A stretch of DNA of 64,000 nucleotides from Kutzneria buriramensis (GTDB taxonomy: Bacteria > Actinomycetota > Actinomycetes > Mycobacteriales > Pseudonocardiaceae): positions 744,001 to 808,000 of the forward strand of contig NZ_QUNO01000002.1 of assembly GCF_003387475.1 (NCBI RefSeq), read 5' to 3'. Each line of letters begins with the position of its first letter. The stretch's first letter is position 1. Shown piece after piece: positions 44,960-52,922 of the stretch. Both the position numbers and the translations under genes were made by a program. The notes beneath the pieces are model-generated. The model saw only the letters and a program-made list of their open reading frames with translations. It made no database searches and was not told the DNA's origin.

Positions 44960-45892
44960 ATGGAACGGGACGGCGTCAACCTGACCAACCTCGACCAGCA
45001 GCTGTTCGAGGGGGCCGAGGCGACCAAGGGCGACCTGGTCGACTACCTCGACGCCGTGCATCCGCAGTTGATCGCCGCGCTGGCCGACCGGCCGCTGTCG
45101 GTGATCCGCGCGCTGCGCGACCAGCCGCCGTTCATGCAGAAGAACCTGCCGAAGTACACGCCCGAGTGGGTGCGGCGGCAGCCGATCTGGGCCGAGGCGT
45201 CCAAGCGCGAGATCTCCTACGCGCTGTGCAACGACCGGCGGACGCTGCTGTGGTTCGCCAACCAGCGGGCCGTGGAGTACCACCCCACGCTGTTCCGCCT
45301 GGACCAGTGGGCGCATCCCACGCACATGGTCCTGGACCTCGACCCGCCCGCCGGCGACTCGTTCGGGCTCGTCGTGCGGGCCGCGCACCTCATCCGCCAG
45401 GCGCTGTCCGACTGCGGACTTTCCGGGGCGGTCAAGACCAGTGGCTCCAAGGGCGTGCACATCTTCGTGCCGATCGAGGGTTCCGTCGAGGACGTCGCCG
45501 CCGCCACCCGGGCCGTCGCCGCCCGCGCCGAGCGCCTCGACCCCCAGCTGGCGACCACCGCCTTCATCGTCGAGGACCGCCACGGCAAGGTCTTCCTCGA
45601 CTCCACCCGTGCCGGCGGCGCGACCGTGGCCGCCGTCTACAGCCCCCGCCTCCGCCCCGGCGTCCCCGTCTCCTTCCCCGTCGCCTGGTCCGACCTGGAC
45701 GACGTCGCCCCCGCCGACTTCACCATCCGCACCGCCCCCGCGCTGCTGGGATCGTCCGACCCCTGGTCGGCGGCCATGCCGCCCGTGCAGCCCCTCCCCG
45801 AAGACCTGGTCGCCGAGGGCCACACCATCCCCGTGGCCCGCGTCCAAGCCATGCACGAAGGCAAACGCCGCGCCCGAGCCCGCCGCCCCTGA
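44960..45892 (+). CDS. LigD-type polymerase domain protein (NHEJ polymerase, primase-like)
   Basis: This 310-residue stand-alone PolDom protein is a primase-polymerase-fold enzyme that fills and extends DNA ends in end joining, preferring ribonucleotides. It has 'LSVIRALRDQPPFMQKNLPK', the metal-binding Asp pair in 'HMVLDLDPPAGDSFGLV', 'KTSGSKGVHIFVPIE' and 'RAGGATVAAVYSPRLRPG'. No ligase or phosphoesterase domain is attached, unlike mycobacterial LigD. It is likely to work with the Ku protein encoded at 25.1 kb. ATG 44960 is used. It is divergent from the trp genes and is followed 3 nt after its stop by a family A repeat. Confidence 0.93.
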   Translation: MERDGVNLTNLDQQLFEGAEATKGDLVDYLDAVHPQLIAALADRPLSVIRALRDQPPFMQKNLPKYTPEWVRRQPIWAEASKREISYALCNDRRTLLWFANQRAVEYHPTLFRLDQWAHPTHMVLDLDPPAGDSFGLVVRAAHLIRQALSDCGLSGAVKTSGSKGVHIFVPIEGSVEDVAAATRAVAARAERLDPQLATTAFIVEDRHGKVFLDSTRAGGATVAAVYSPRLRPGVPVSFPVAWSDLDDVAPADFTIRTAPALLGSSDPWSAAMPPVQPLPEDLVAEGHTIPVARVQAMHEGKRRARARRP

Positions 45893-45894
45893 AC

Positions 45895-45937
45895 CCCCGC
45901 GAGTCGCGCTCTCAGACACAACGAATGTAGGTTTCCG
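45895..45937 (-). repeat. Family A repeat, single copy after ligD-pol
   Basis: It starts 3 nt after the polymerase stop and contains GAGTCGCGCTCTCAGACAC followed by CGAATGTAGGTTTCC. This matches the left arm of the inverted pair at 6645 and the reverse complement of the copies at 51337 and 51467. The remaining gap to 46060 has no other feature. Confidence 0.88.
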
Positions 45938-46060
45938 GCACACCCACGCGAGTCCCGCCGAGCGTGACACCGCTTTGCGGTTTCGGGCAGATCGAGCCAA
46001 CCTGGCCGCCCCGCCTGAGGGAACCTCAATTCCGCTTGCCCGCCTCGCTACCCTCAACGG

Positions 46061-46435
46061 GTGGACTATCGGCGGGAAATCTTCTCCTACCTGGAGCGGT
46101 CCGAGGGACTCGTGTTCACGCCGGGTCGCCGGAGCGACCAGTTCATCGTGAGCTCCAACTCGGGCGGCGGCTTTCTCTACGAGCCGGTGCTCACCGTCGC
46201 CGAGGACCTGCTCGAGGAATACCTGCGCGATTACAGCCAGGACCTCCTGGACCACCCCGACCCGATGGCCGACGCGCTGTCGATGACCGAGATCCACATG
46301 GCGGAGTACCTCGGGACCGATCACGGCGACGGCCTGAACGCGACGGTCGCCCTCGGTTTTCGCCGCGTCCGGCGCGGCAAGGTCGAGTTCTTCCTGGAGC
46401 AGGCCCCTCAGTGGGGCACGACCAACGTCAGGTAG
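46061..46435 (+). CDS. Hypothetical protein
   Basis: This 124-residue acidic, apparently soluble protein starts with GTG and reads 'YRREIFSYLERSEGLVFTPG' and 'EDLLEEYLRDYSQDLLDHPD'. I recognise no domain. The codon pattern is coding-like (GC-rich third positions), and the C-terminal 28 bp overlap a convergent methyltransferase. Function unknown. Confidence 0.65.
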   Translation: MDYRREIFSYLERSEGLVFTPGRRSDQFIVSSNSGGGFLYEPVLTVAEDLLEEYLRDYSQDLLDHPDPMADALSMTEIHMAEYLGTDHGDGLNATVALGFRRVRRGKVEFFLEQAPQWGTTNVR

Positions 46436-47136
46436 ACCATGCCCAGCACGCCCCGCCAGCCCTTGAGCCGCCACGTCCGCTGCCGGTCGGCCCCCGCTCG
46501 GGCCTCCTCGTCGTCGGGCCGCTCGAGCAGCCGGCGCTCCCGCGCCAGGGCGTGGCCGGACTCGAACTCGTCCCACTCGTCCTGGTTGGCCTGCGACAGC
46601 CACAGCAGCCGGTAACCGTGCTCCATCGCCAGGTCGACGAGCTCGGCGACCGACCCGTACTCCTCCCGCGTCATCGGCATCACGGCCAGCTGCTCGGCCG
46701 TGGGCTCCCGCTCCCAGAACCCCTCGCCGAGCAGCAGCCGCCCGCCCGGCCGCAGGATCCGCCGGCCGGCCTTCAGGGTGTTCACGGTGCTGTCGGTCGG
46801 CTCGCCGCCGAAGACGTGCGTCGCCCCGTTGACGATCAGCACGTCGGCCTCCCCCGACCACGCGCCGGCGTCGCCGACCTCCAGCGTCACCCGATCGGCG
46901 AGTCCCCGCTCGGTGGCCCGCTTCTGTCCATGGGCGATGGCCTCCGCGTCGAGGTCGACGCCGTGCCCGGTGGCACCGGCGGCGACGGCCCGCAGCAGCA
47001 GCTCGGCCCAGCCGCAGCCGAGGTCGACCACGTGCTGGCCGTCGAGCGGCCCGAGTGAGCGAATCAGCAGGTCGGCGCGGTACGAGGACATCGGCCCGTG
47101 GAACACCAGGTCGTCATGCAGGGGAGGCAGCGTCAT
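46408..47136 (-). CDS. SAM-dependent methyltransferase (class I)
   Basis: This 242-residue Rossmann-fold methyltransferase has motif I 'HVVDLGCGWAELLLRAVAAG' and the acidic residue of motif II in 'GHGVDLDAEAIAHGQ'. The post-II segment is 'DVLIVNGATHVFGG' and motif III lies in 'RILRPGGRLLLGEGFWERE'. The type is UbiE/small-molecule-like. ATG 47136 was chosen because homology starts there. No pathway genes are adjacent, so the acceptor is unknown. The C-terminal 'VLGMVYLTLVVPH' is unusual in being hydrophobic. Confidence 0.9.
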   Translation of the reverse strand: MTLPPLHDDLVFHGPMSSYRADLLIRSLGPLDGQHVVDLGCGWAELLLRAVAAGATGHGVDLDAEAIAHGQKRATERGLADRVTLEVGDAGAWSGEADVLIVNGATHVFGGEPTDSTVNTLKAGRRILRPGGRLLLGEGFWEREPTAEQLAVMPMTREEYGSVAELVDLAMEHGYRLLWLSQANQDEWDEFESGHALARERRLLERPDDEEARAGADRQRTWRLKGWRGVLGMVYLTLVVPH

Positions 47137-47168
47137 GATCCAAGCCTCGCCACGGCCGCAACCGGTTT

Positions 47169-48026
47169 TCAGCCGGTGACGACGGCGACGACCGCGGTTC
47201 CCGCCGGGAAAACGCCCGTCCGGACCCGGTCGAACACGCCGTGCAGCATCTTCGCCACGTACACCCAATCGAGGGTCACGTCGTGCCGTTGCCGGAAATC
47301 GGCCACGAATTCGTCCAGCGCGGGGGTGCGTTTCGCGTAACCGCCGAAATGGGATTCGACGTCGATGGCCCAGTTGCCGGTCTCCGCGCCGAACGCGTCG
47401 ATCTGCAGCCGCCGGACGTCGCCGGCCAGGAATTCGCCGCCCTTGAGCGCGGAGAAGCCCAGCGCGCGCTGCCCCGGCCGCAGGCCCGCGGCCAGGCCGG
47501 CCAGCGTGCCGCCGGTGCCGCAGGCGCAGCACAGCACGTCGAAATCCGGCGCGATCTCGGCCGGCAGCTCCTGACATCCCTGGAGCGCCAACGCATTCGT
47601 GCCGCCCTCGGGCAGCAGGTAGAAGTCGCCGAACTCGTCGGCGAGCGCCGCCAGCACGTCCGGCTCGGTCTTGCGCCGGTAGGTCGTCCGGTCCAGGTAG
47701 GCCAGCCGCATCCCGTGCTTGACGGCCCGCGTCAGCGAATCGTTGAGCGGCAGGTGCTCCTCGCCCCGGACGACGCCGATCGTGTCGAATCCGTAGCGGG
47801 CGCCCGCCGCGGCCGTGGCCCGGATGTGGTTGGAATAGGCGCCGCCGAACGTGAGCAGCGTGTGGTGCCCCTGCTCGCGGGCGGCGATCAGGTTGTACTT
47901 CAGCTTGCGCCACTTGTTGCCGGGGATGTCGGGGCTGATCAGGTCGTCCCGCTTGAGGTAGAGGCGGACGTCCCGGGCGCGCAGCCGCTCGTCGCGCAGC
48001 TCGGTCAGCGGGGAGGGAACCTGCAC
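47169..48026 (-). CDS. PLP-dependent D-cysteine desulfhydrase / ACC deaminase-like enzyme
   Basis: This 285-residue fold-type II PLP enzyme has the PLP lysine in 'GNKWRKLKYN' (about 36-45) and the segment 'FGGAYSNHIRATAAAG'. The phosphate-binding loop is 'CGTGGTLAGLAAGL'. The family includes 1-aminocyclopropane-1-carboxylate deaminase and D-cysteine desulfhydrase. The pattern around the lysine is closest to the desulfhydrase-like group, but the substrate is not certain. It starts with GTG 48026. It is on the same strand as the downstream methyltransferase with 32 nt between them. Confidence 0.87.
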   Translation of the reverse strand: MQVPSPLTELRDERLRARDVRLYLKRDDLISPDIPGNKWRKLKYNLIAAREQGHHTLLTFGGAYSNHIRATAAAGARYGFDTIGVVRGEEHLPLNDSLTRAVKHGMRLAYLDRTTYRRKTEPDVLAALADEFGDFYLLPEGGTNALALQGCQELPAEIAPDFDVLCCACGTGGTLAGLAAGLRPGQRALGFSALKGGEFLAGDVRRLQIDAFGAETGNWAIDVESHFGGYAKRTPALDEFVADFRQRHDVTLDWVYVAKMLHGVFDRVRTGVFPAGTAVVAVVTG

Positions 48027-48142
48027 CGCGCAACTCTACGGCCACCCGTCCGTGTCGGCCGGAGGCGAAATGTCAGACCCGGCTGCGACGATGCCCAGGT
48101 GTCGGGATGACCCCCGTCCCGCGAACCGCAAGGAGCACCACG

Positions 48143-48904
48143 ATGAGCGCTGTGGCGCCGGGAGTGCCCGGCTGGATCGACCTGGGCTCGCCGGATCTGG
48201 ACGCGACGAGACGCTTCTACACCGAACTGTTCGGCTGGACCGCCCACACCGGCGGCGAGGAGTTCGGCGGCTACACCATCTTCAACCTCGGCGACGAGCC
48301 GGTCGCCGGCGCGGGCCCGCTGTTCAGCGAGGACCAGCCGGTCGTGTGGAACACCTACGTCATCACCGAGAGCGCGGACGACGTCGCGGCCAAGGTCGAG
48401 GCCAACGGCGGCAAGATCCTGATGGCGCCGGGCGATGTCGGCGAGAACGGCCGCATGGGCGTCTTCATGGACGCCGGGGGCGCGGCCTTCTCCGTCTGGC
48501 AGCCGGGCACCATGCCCGGCGCGACGGTGTTCAACGTGCCCGGCGCGCTGTGCTGGAACGAGCTGATGACCCGCGACCCGGCCGGGGCCAAGTCGTTCTA
48601 CGAGGGCGTGTTCGGCTGGAACCACGAGGACGGCCCGTTCGGTGACACCACGTACACGACGTGGATGAACAGCGGCGCGCCGGTCGGCGGCATGATGCCG
48701 ATGGAGGGCGACATGTGGCCGGCGGAGCTGCCGTCGCACTGGATGATCTACTTCGCCGTCGAGGACACCGACGCGGCCGCCACCAAGTGCGAGGCGCTGG
48801 GCGGCTCGGTCGCGGTCGCGCCGACCGACATCCCCCAGGGCCGGTTCGCCGTGCTCAACGACCCGCACGGCGCGGCCTTCTCCGTGATCAAGACGACGAT
48901 GTGA
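48143..48904 (+). CDS. Two-domain VOC (glyoxalase/bleomycin-resistance-like) protein
   Basis: This 253-residue protein contains two VOC domains. The first has 'WIDLGSPDLDATRRFYTEL' and the second 'WNELMTRDPAGAKSFYEGV', each followed by an FGW segment and a terminal 'GAAFSV' strand. VOC proteins bind metals and act on small molecules or sequester antibiotics. ATG 48143 follows AAGGAG at 9 nt. Paired-domain VOC proteins of this kind are common in actinobacteria and mostly uncharacterised. The end overlaps the convergent DUF1275 gene by 17 bp. Confidence 0.9.
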   Translation: MSAVAPGVPGWIDLGSPDLDATRRFYTELFGWTAHTGGEEFGGYTIFNLGDEPVAGAGPLFSEDQPVVWNTYVITESADDVAAKVEANGGKILMAPGDVGENGRMGVFMDAGGAAFSVWQPGTMPGATVFNVPGALCWNELMTRDPAGAKSFYEGVFGWNHEDGPFGDTTYTTWMNSGAPVGGMMPMEGDMWPAELPSHWMIYFAVEDTDAAATKCEALGGSVAVAPTDIPQGRFAVLNDPHGAAFSVIKTTM

Positions 48905-49583
48905 CCGTGTGCCAGGGCGCTTCGCCCCGGCTACGCAGTGCGCTGACCGCCGCGACGAGTCCGATCAGGACCGCCGCGGCGGTCAGCGCCCATGCGGCAC
49001 GCGTGTGCAGCACCAGCAGCGCCCCGACCAGGGCGCCGAGGAACATCGCGAACACCGCCAGCGCGCGGCGCGCCGCCGCGACCCGGCCTTGACGGCGGAT
49101 GTCGGCGGCGAAGCCGGACAGCGTCGAGGTGAGCACCGTCGTGGTCAGGTCGGGCACGGCGAGGCGGCGGGCGGTCGAGTTCTGGAGGCCCATCGCGACC
49201 GCGAGCAGCGCCGCCTCCACGACCGTCGCATCGGGCAGCAGGGAAAGGAGGATTGTCACGACCAACAGTCCCAACTCGACAAGTGCCACGTTGCGGAGCA
49301 GGTGACCGCGATGCGAATGCCGCTGCGCCAGGTGGCCGCCGGCGTACGAGCCGAGCAGGAAGCCCAGCAACGCGATCACCGACGCCGCCAGGGAGAAGCC
49401 CGGCGTGCCGGCCAACGCGAAGCCCACGAACACGACGTTGCCGGTCATGTTCGCGACGAACACGCGGCAGAGGTCGAGCACGCTCACCGCGTCCACCACG
49501 CCGGTCGCGACCGTCAGCACCAGCAGCAGGACCGGCAGCGGGCCGTGCCGCTCGCCGCGGGCCAGTTCGTCCCAGACACGCAT
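48888..49583 (-). CDS. YoaK-family (DUF1275) membrane protein
   Basis: This 231-residue protein has about six transmembrane helices and the DUF1275 hallmarks: 'VVDAVSVLDLCRVFVANMTG' near the N-terminus and 'AMGLQNSTARRLAVPDLTTT' in the middle. The function of the family is unknown, though often annotated as a transporter. It starts at ATG 49583, 7 nt after the MFS gene stop, and is likely co-transcribed. Confidence 0.9.
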   Translation of the reverse strand: MRVWDELARGERHGPLPVLLLVLTVATGVVDAVSVLDLCRVFVANMTGNVVFVGFALAGTPGFSLAASVIALLGFLLGSYAGGHLAQRHSHRGHLLRNVALVELGLLVVTILLSLLPDATVVEAALLAVAMGLQNSTARRLAVPDLTTTVLTSTLSGFAADIRRQGRVAAARRALAVFAMFLGALVGALLVLHTRAAWALTAAAVLIGLVAAVSALRSRGEAPWHTVTSSS

Positions 49584-49590
49584 CGGCGGC

Positions 49591-51210
49591 TCAGTGAGGC
49601 GGCGACGGCGCCGCGAGAGCGTGTCGCACGGTCGGTTCGGCGTCGGCGAGACGACGGGCCCGTTCGAGCACGTCGTGGTCGGCGCCGGTGTAGCGGGAGT
49701 GGTGCTGCGCCAGGTGCTCGGACCAGGACGGCACCTGGAACGTCTCGATGAACAGCATCGGGTCGGCGAGGTCGCGGTGCAGGCCCCAGCTGGTCGCACC
49801 CGTGCGCCGCCGCGAGCGCTCCACCACGGTCATCGCCTCGGTGAAGCCGTCGACGTTGTCCTCGGCCACCAGGTACTCGATCAGCACGAGCACCGGCCCG
49901 TCGGTCGGCCGGAGTTCTAAAACCAGCGATGGCTCCGCCCAGTTCGCGGCCACCGACCGGTCCAGGTTGCCGCCGTCGTACAGCGGCCACAGCCAGCCGG
50001 TGGCCGCACCGAGCAGCAGCAGCGCCGCCGCGACGAACATCGTGATCATCAGGCCCGCGTAGCCGGCGACCACGCCCCAGATCGCCGCGCCGAACGCCTG
50101 GCCGCCCATGAACACGATCAGGTAGAACGCGAGGCCGCGGGCCCGCACCCAGCCGGCCAGCGTCAGCTGCATCGCGGCGTTCAATGTCGACAGCACGCCG
50201 ATCCACGCCGCGCCGGCCAGCACCAGCGGCAGCACGGCGACGAGCGCGTTCGGGCAGATCGGCAGCACCGCCGTGACGGCCGCGAACACCGCGCCGGAGA
50301 CCATCAGCATCGCCGTGCCGCTGATCTTGCGGGCCGCCGCCGGCAGACCCAGCGCGCCCGCGACCGCGCCGACGCCCAGGGCGCCCAGCATCAGGCCGTA
50401 GCCGCTGGAGTCCAGGTGCAGGACCTGCGCGGACACCGACGGCAGCAACGCCCACAGCGCCGAGGCCGCCGGCACGAACAGCATCGACCGGAACAGGATC
50501 CGCCGGATGCCCGGCGCGTTCCGCAAGTACCGGACCCCCGCCCGCACCGCCGCGACCGCGTGTTCGCGCTCCGTCTCGTTCGGGCGGGGCTGCGGCGGCC
50601 GGCGCCAGAACTGCAACGCCAGCAGGATCACCACGAACGACGCCGCGTTCAGCGCGAACGTCCAGCCCACGCCGGCCAGCGACACCAGCAGGCCGCCCAG
50701 CGCCGGCCCCACCGCGCGGGCGATGTTCATGTTCACCGCGCCCAGCGCCGACGCCTGCTTCAGCTGCTCCCTCGGCACCAACTCCGGCTGGATCGCCTGC
50801 CAGGCCGGGCCCACCATCGCCGTGCCGCAGCCCAGCAGGAAGGTCAACGTCAGCAGCAGGCCCGGCGTCATGCCTCCCGTGAAGGTCGCCACCGCCAGCA
50901 GCGTCGCCACCACCGCCATGCCCAGCTGCGCCCACACCAGCAACCGCTTGCGGTCGGCAAGATCGGCCAGCACGCCCGCCGGCAGCGCGAACAGGAACAC
51001 CGGCAGCGACCCCGCCGTCTGCACCAGCGCCACCACCGTCGGCCCGTGGTCCAGGAGCAGCCACTGCGCGCCCACCGACTGCACCCATGTCCCCACGTTC
51101 GACGCGAACTGCGCCAGCCACAGCGCGCGGAACGTGCGGGCGGCCAGCGGGGCCCAGGCGGACGACTTCAGTGCCAAGGTCGGCTCATTTCGGCGGTAGG
51201 CGGGGGCCAC
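49591..51210 (-). CDS. MFS transporter (MFS_3 / enterobactin exporter-like)
   Basis: This protein of about 539 residues is a 12-helix major facilitator with 'RALWLAQFASNVGTWVQSVG' and the motif A-like 'VLADLADRKRLLVW'. A C-terminal soluble tail of about 130 residues ('LIEYLVAEDNVDGFTEAMTV') resembles the dimeric alpha/beta barrel fused to this exporter group. The start is uncertain: GTG 51210 or TTG 51177 fit the family N-terminus. The frame to 51318 runs through a palindromic repeat and looks non-coding. It is probably an exporter of a small molecule; substrate unknown. Confidence 0.85.
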   Translation of the reverse strand: MAPAYRRNEPTLALKSSAWAPLAARTFRALWLAQFASNVGTWVQSVGAQWLLLDHGPTVVALVQTAGSLPVFLFALPAGVLADLADRKRLLVWAQLGMAVVATLLAVATFTGGMTPGLLLTLTFLLGCGTAMVGPAWQAIQPELVPREQLKQASALGAVNMNIARAVGPALGGLLVSLAGVGWTFALNAASFVVILLALQFWRRPPQPRPNETEREHAVAAVRAGVRYLRNAPGIRRILFRSMLFVPAASALWALLPSVSAQVLHLDSSGYGLMLGALGVGAVAGALGLPAAARKISGTAMLMVSGAVFAAVTAVLPICPNALVAVLPLVLAGAAWIGVLSTLNAAMQLTLAGWVRARGLAFYLIVFMGGQAFGAAIWGVVAGYAGLMITMFVAAALLLLGAATGWLWPLYDGGNLDRSVAANWAEPSLVLELRPTDGPVLVLIEYLVAEDNVDGFTEAMTVVERSRRRTGATSWGLHRDLADPMLFIETFQVPSWSEHLAQHHSRYTGADHDVLERARRLADAEPTVRHALAAPSPPH

Positions 51211-51270
51211 CAACCTACTGGCCGAACGCCGGTTCGAGCCCCGCAGCACGCCGCCGATCCCTCCTTTTCC

Positions 51271-51323
51271 GCCACATGCGCTTCCCATTTGCGCGGAGGT
51301 GACGAGTGGGAAGCGCATGTGGC
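51271..51323. repeat. 17-bp perfect inverted repeat (element D)
   Basis: GCCACATGCGCTTCCCA (51271-51287) and its exact complement (51307-51323) flank 19 nt. Imperfect complementarity continues outward. It lies upstream of the MFS gene in a stack of palindromes. Confidence 0.8.
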
Positions 51324-51336
51324 AGAACGGAGGTGC

Positions 51337-51380
51337 CCGAAACCGACATTCGGTCTGGCGGAGAGCGCGACTCGCCGGGG
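51337..51380 (+). repeat. Family A repeat, third locus, copy 1
   Basis: It contains GAAACCGACATTCGGT, then GAGAGCGCGACTCGCCGGGG, the reverse complement of the family consensus. It has the same orientation as the copy at 51467. Confidence 0.85.
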
Positions 51381-51396
51381 GGGCGGCCCGCGATGG

Positions 51397-51455
51397 GATG
51401 CAGGGAAGGACGCCTTCCCTGCGTTCAGCGAGGGTAAGGCGTCCTTCCCTGCATC
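51397..51455. repeat. 20-bp inverted repeat whose arms are themselves hairpins (element B)
   Basis: GATGCAGGGAAGGACGCCTT (51397-51416) is exactly complementary to 51436-51455 around a 19-nt loop. Each arm also contains AGGGAAG...CTTCCCT-type internal symmetry, so alternative small hairpins are possible. It lies between two family A copies. Confidence 0.85.
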
Positions 51456-51466
51456 GGGATCTGCCT

Positions 51467-51511
51467 GGAACCTACATTCGGTGTGTCTGAGAGCGCGACT
51501 CGCCGGGGGTG
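51467..51511 (+). repeat. Family A repeat, third locus, copy 2 (runs into the HxlR gene)
   Basis: It reads GGAACCTACATTCGGTGTG then GAGAGCGCGACTCGCCGGGG. It overlaps the 3' end of the HxlR gene and encodes that protein's last ten or so residues and its stop codon. Confidence 0.88.
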
Positions 51512-51960
51512 TAGCCGGGGCCGGGTTCGGGGGTCACGGCGGTGGTGGTGATCTCGCCGCCGCAGTGGCGGCAGGCCAGGTAGGGGTCGGCGTGCCGGCC
51601 GCAGTCGTTGTGCCGCAACACGATCGGCGGGCCGTCGGGGGTGGGCAGGTAGGTGTCGCCCCAGTTCATGAGGGCGACGACGGCCGGGAACAGGCCCTTG
51701 CCTGCGTCGGTGAGGCGGTACTCGTGCTTGTCCTCGTCGTAGGCGACCTTCTCCAGCAGGCCGGCCTCGACCAGGCGCTTGAGCCGGGTCGACAGGGTCG
51801 GCCGCGGGATGCCGAGGTTGCGGGCGAGCTGCCCGTACCGCCGTACACCGAAGAAGGCCTCGCGCAGGATGAGCAGGGTCCACCGCTCGCCGACGAGTTC
51901 CAGGGCACGGCCGACCGACTCGGCGGTGAACCGGTGCCGGAACTCCTGCTCAGCGGTCAT
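51472..51960 (-). CDS. HxlR-family transcriptional regulator
   Basis: This 162-residue winged-helix regulator has 'ALELVGERWTLLILREAFFG' and 'IPRPTLSTRLKRLVEAGLL', the HxlR signature. A C-terminal Cys cluster ('CGRHADPYLACRHCGGEI') could sense redox or metal. The final residues 'GESRSQTHRM' are encoded by the family A repeat, so the original end was probably replaced or extended by repeat insertion. It is last in a coupled operon: its ATG overlaps the stop of the LLM flavoprotein gene. It likely regulates this operon and the divergent monooxygenase. Confidence 0.92.
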   Translation of the reverse strand: MTAEQEFRHRFTAESVGRALELVGERWTLLILREAFFGVRRYGQLARNLGIPRPTLSTRLKRLVEAGLLEKVAYDEDKHEYRLTDAGKGLFPAVVALMNWGDTYLPTPDGPPIVLRHNDCGRHADPYLACRHCGGEITTTAVTPEPGPGYTPGESRSQTHRM

Positions 51961-52922
51961 CGGCGCGCCAGTTCGGTCAGCAGGCGGGCGCCGCACGGGT
52001 CCTCGGCCGTCGGCGGGACGATGCCGACGTGGTCGGCGCCGGCGGCGTGGAACTCGGCGATCCGGGACAGCACGTCGGACTTCGAGCCGACAGCGCCGAC
52101 GGCACCGATGAGCGAGGCGGGGATGTCCGCGGCGAGGTCCTTTCTGGACACTCCGGACCGGGCCCGTTCCACGAGCGAAGAGTAGCCCAGGGCGCTGAAC
52201 ATCTCGCCGTAGCCCGGCGGGCTGAGGTACACGGCGGTCTGGGCGGCGAGCTGGCGCAGGGTCGCGGGCCCGGGATCGAGTGCCACGGGGATCCACACGG
52301 CGAGACGGGGCGGCGTGCGGCCAGCGTCGGCCGCATGGGCGTCCACGAGCTTTCGCACCTGGGCGACGTGCTCGGGTGACACGAGGTTGAGCACCACCTC
52401 GTCCGCGACCTCGGCGGCGACGCGGGTCATGGCGGGCCCGAAGGCGGCGACGGTGATCGGCAGGCCGGGTAGCGGTCGGCGCAGGCGGAAGCCCTTGCTA
52501 CGAACGTGTTCGCCGGCGAAGTCGGAGCGGCCACCGTCCAGAACGGACCGCAGCACGCCGACGGCCTCCCGCATCCGCCCGGCCGCATGCTGCCAGGAAC
52601 GATCATGCCAGCCGCTGACGATGGCCGGGCTCGAACCGCCCAGCCCGATGCCGGCGACCGGCCGGGCAAGGTCCGTCACGGACGACACGCCGAGGGCCAC
52701 CGACACGGGCGTACGCACGGAGATCGGCAGCGGTCCGATGCGCAGCCCGATCCGCTCGGTGCGCAGACCCACCGCGGTGGCAAGGGAAAAGGCGTCGTAC
52801 GTCGCCATCTCGCCGAGCCACAGCGTGCCGAAACCGTTGCGCTCGGCCTCGACGGCGATGCCGACGGCCTCGACGTCCGGGCGGTCCAGCCAGAACGGCG
52901 TCACCACGCCGATGTCGCTCAC
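51957..52922 (-). CDS. LLM-class flavin-dependent oxidoreductase
   Basis: This 321-residue luciferase-like TIM-barrel flavoprotein has 'ERNGFGTLWLGEMATYDAFS', 'RTERIGLRIGPLPISVRTPV' and 'PVAGIGLGGSSPAIVSGWH'. Members use reduced FMN or F420 to oxidise or reduce small organic substrates. GTG 52922 overlaps the stop of the upstream acyl-CoA dehydrogenase gene. In this cluster it may supply or use reduced flavin alongside the neighbouring monooxygenases. The cofactor (FMN or F420) cannot be decided from the motifs. Confidence 0.9.
   Translation of the reverse strand: MSDIGVVTPFWLDRPDVEAVGIAVEAERNGFGTLWLGEMATYDAFSLATAVGLRTERIGLRIGPLPISVRTPVSVALGVSSVTDLARPVAGIGLGGSSPAIVSGWHDRSWQHAAGRMREAVGVLRSVLDGGRSDFAGEHVRSKGFRLRRPLPGLPITVAAFGPAMTRVAAEVADEVVLNLVSPEHVAQVRKLVDAHAADAGRTPPRLAVWIPVALDPGPATLRQLAAQTAVYLSPPGYGEMFSALGYSSLVERARSGVSRKDLAADIPASLIGAVGAVGSKSDVLSRIAEFHAAGADHVGIVPPTAEDPCGARLLTELARR

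Noticed and set aside
45893-46060. Continuation of the LigD-type polymerase or a new small gene after its stop
   Set aside because: The short frames here are readings of the family A repeat; the polymerase already ends normally at 45892.
51210-51270. A GGTTCGAGCCC sequence resembling a tRNA T-loop
   Set aside because: The flanking bases do not form a 5-bp T-stem, and no acceptor, D-arm or anticodon arm can be assembled around it.
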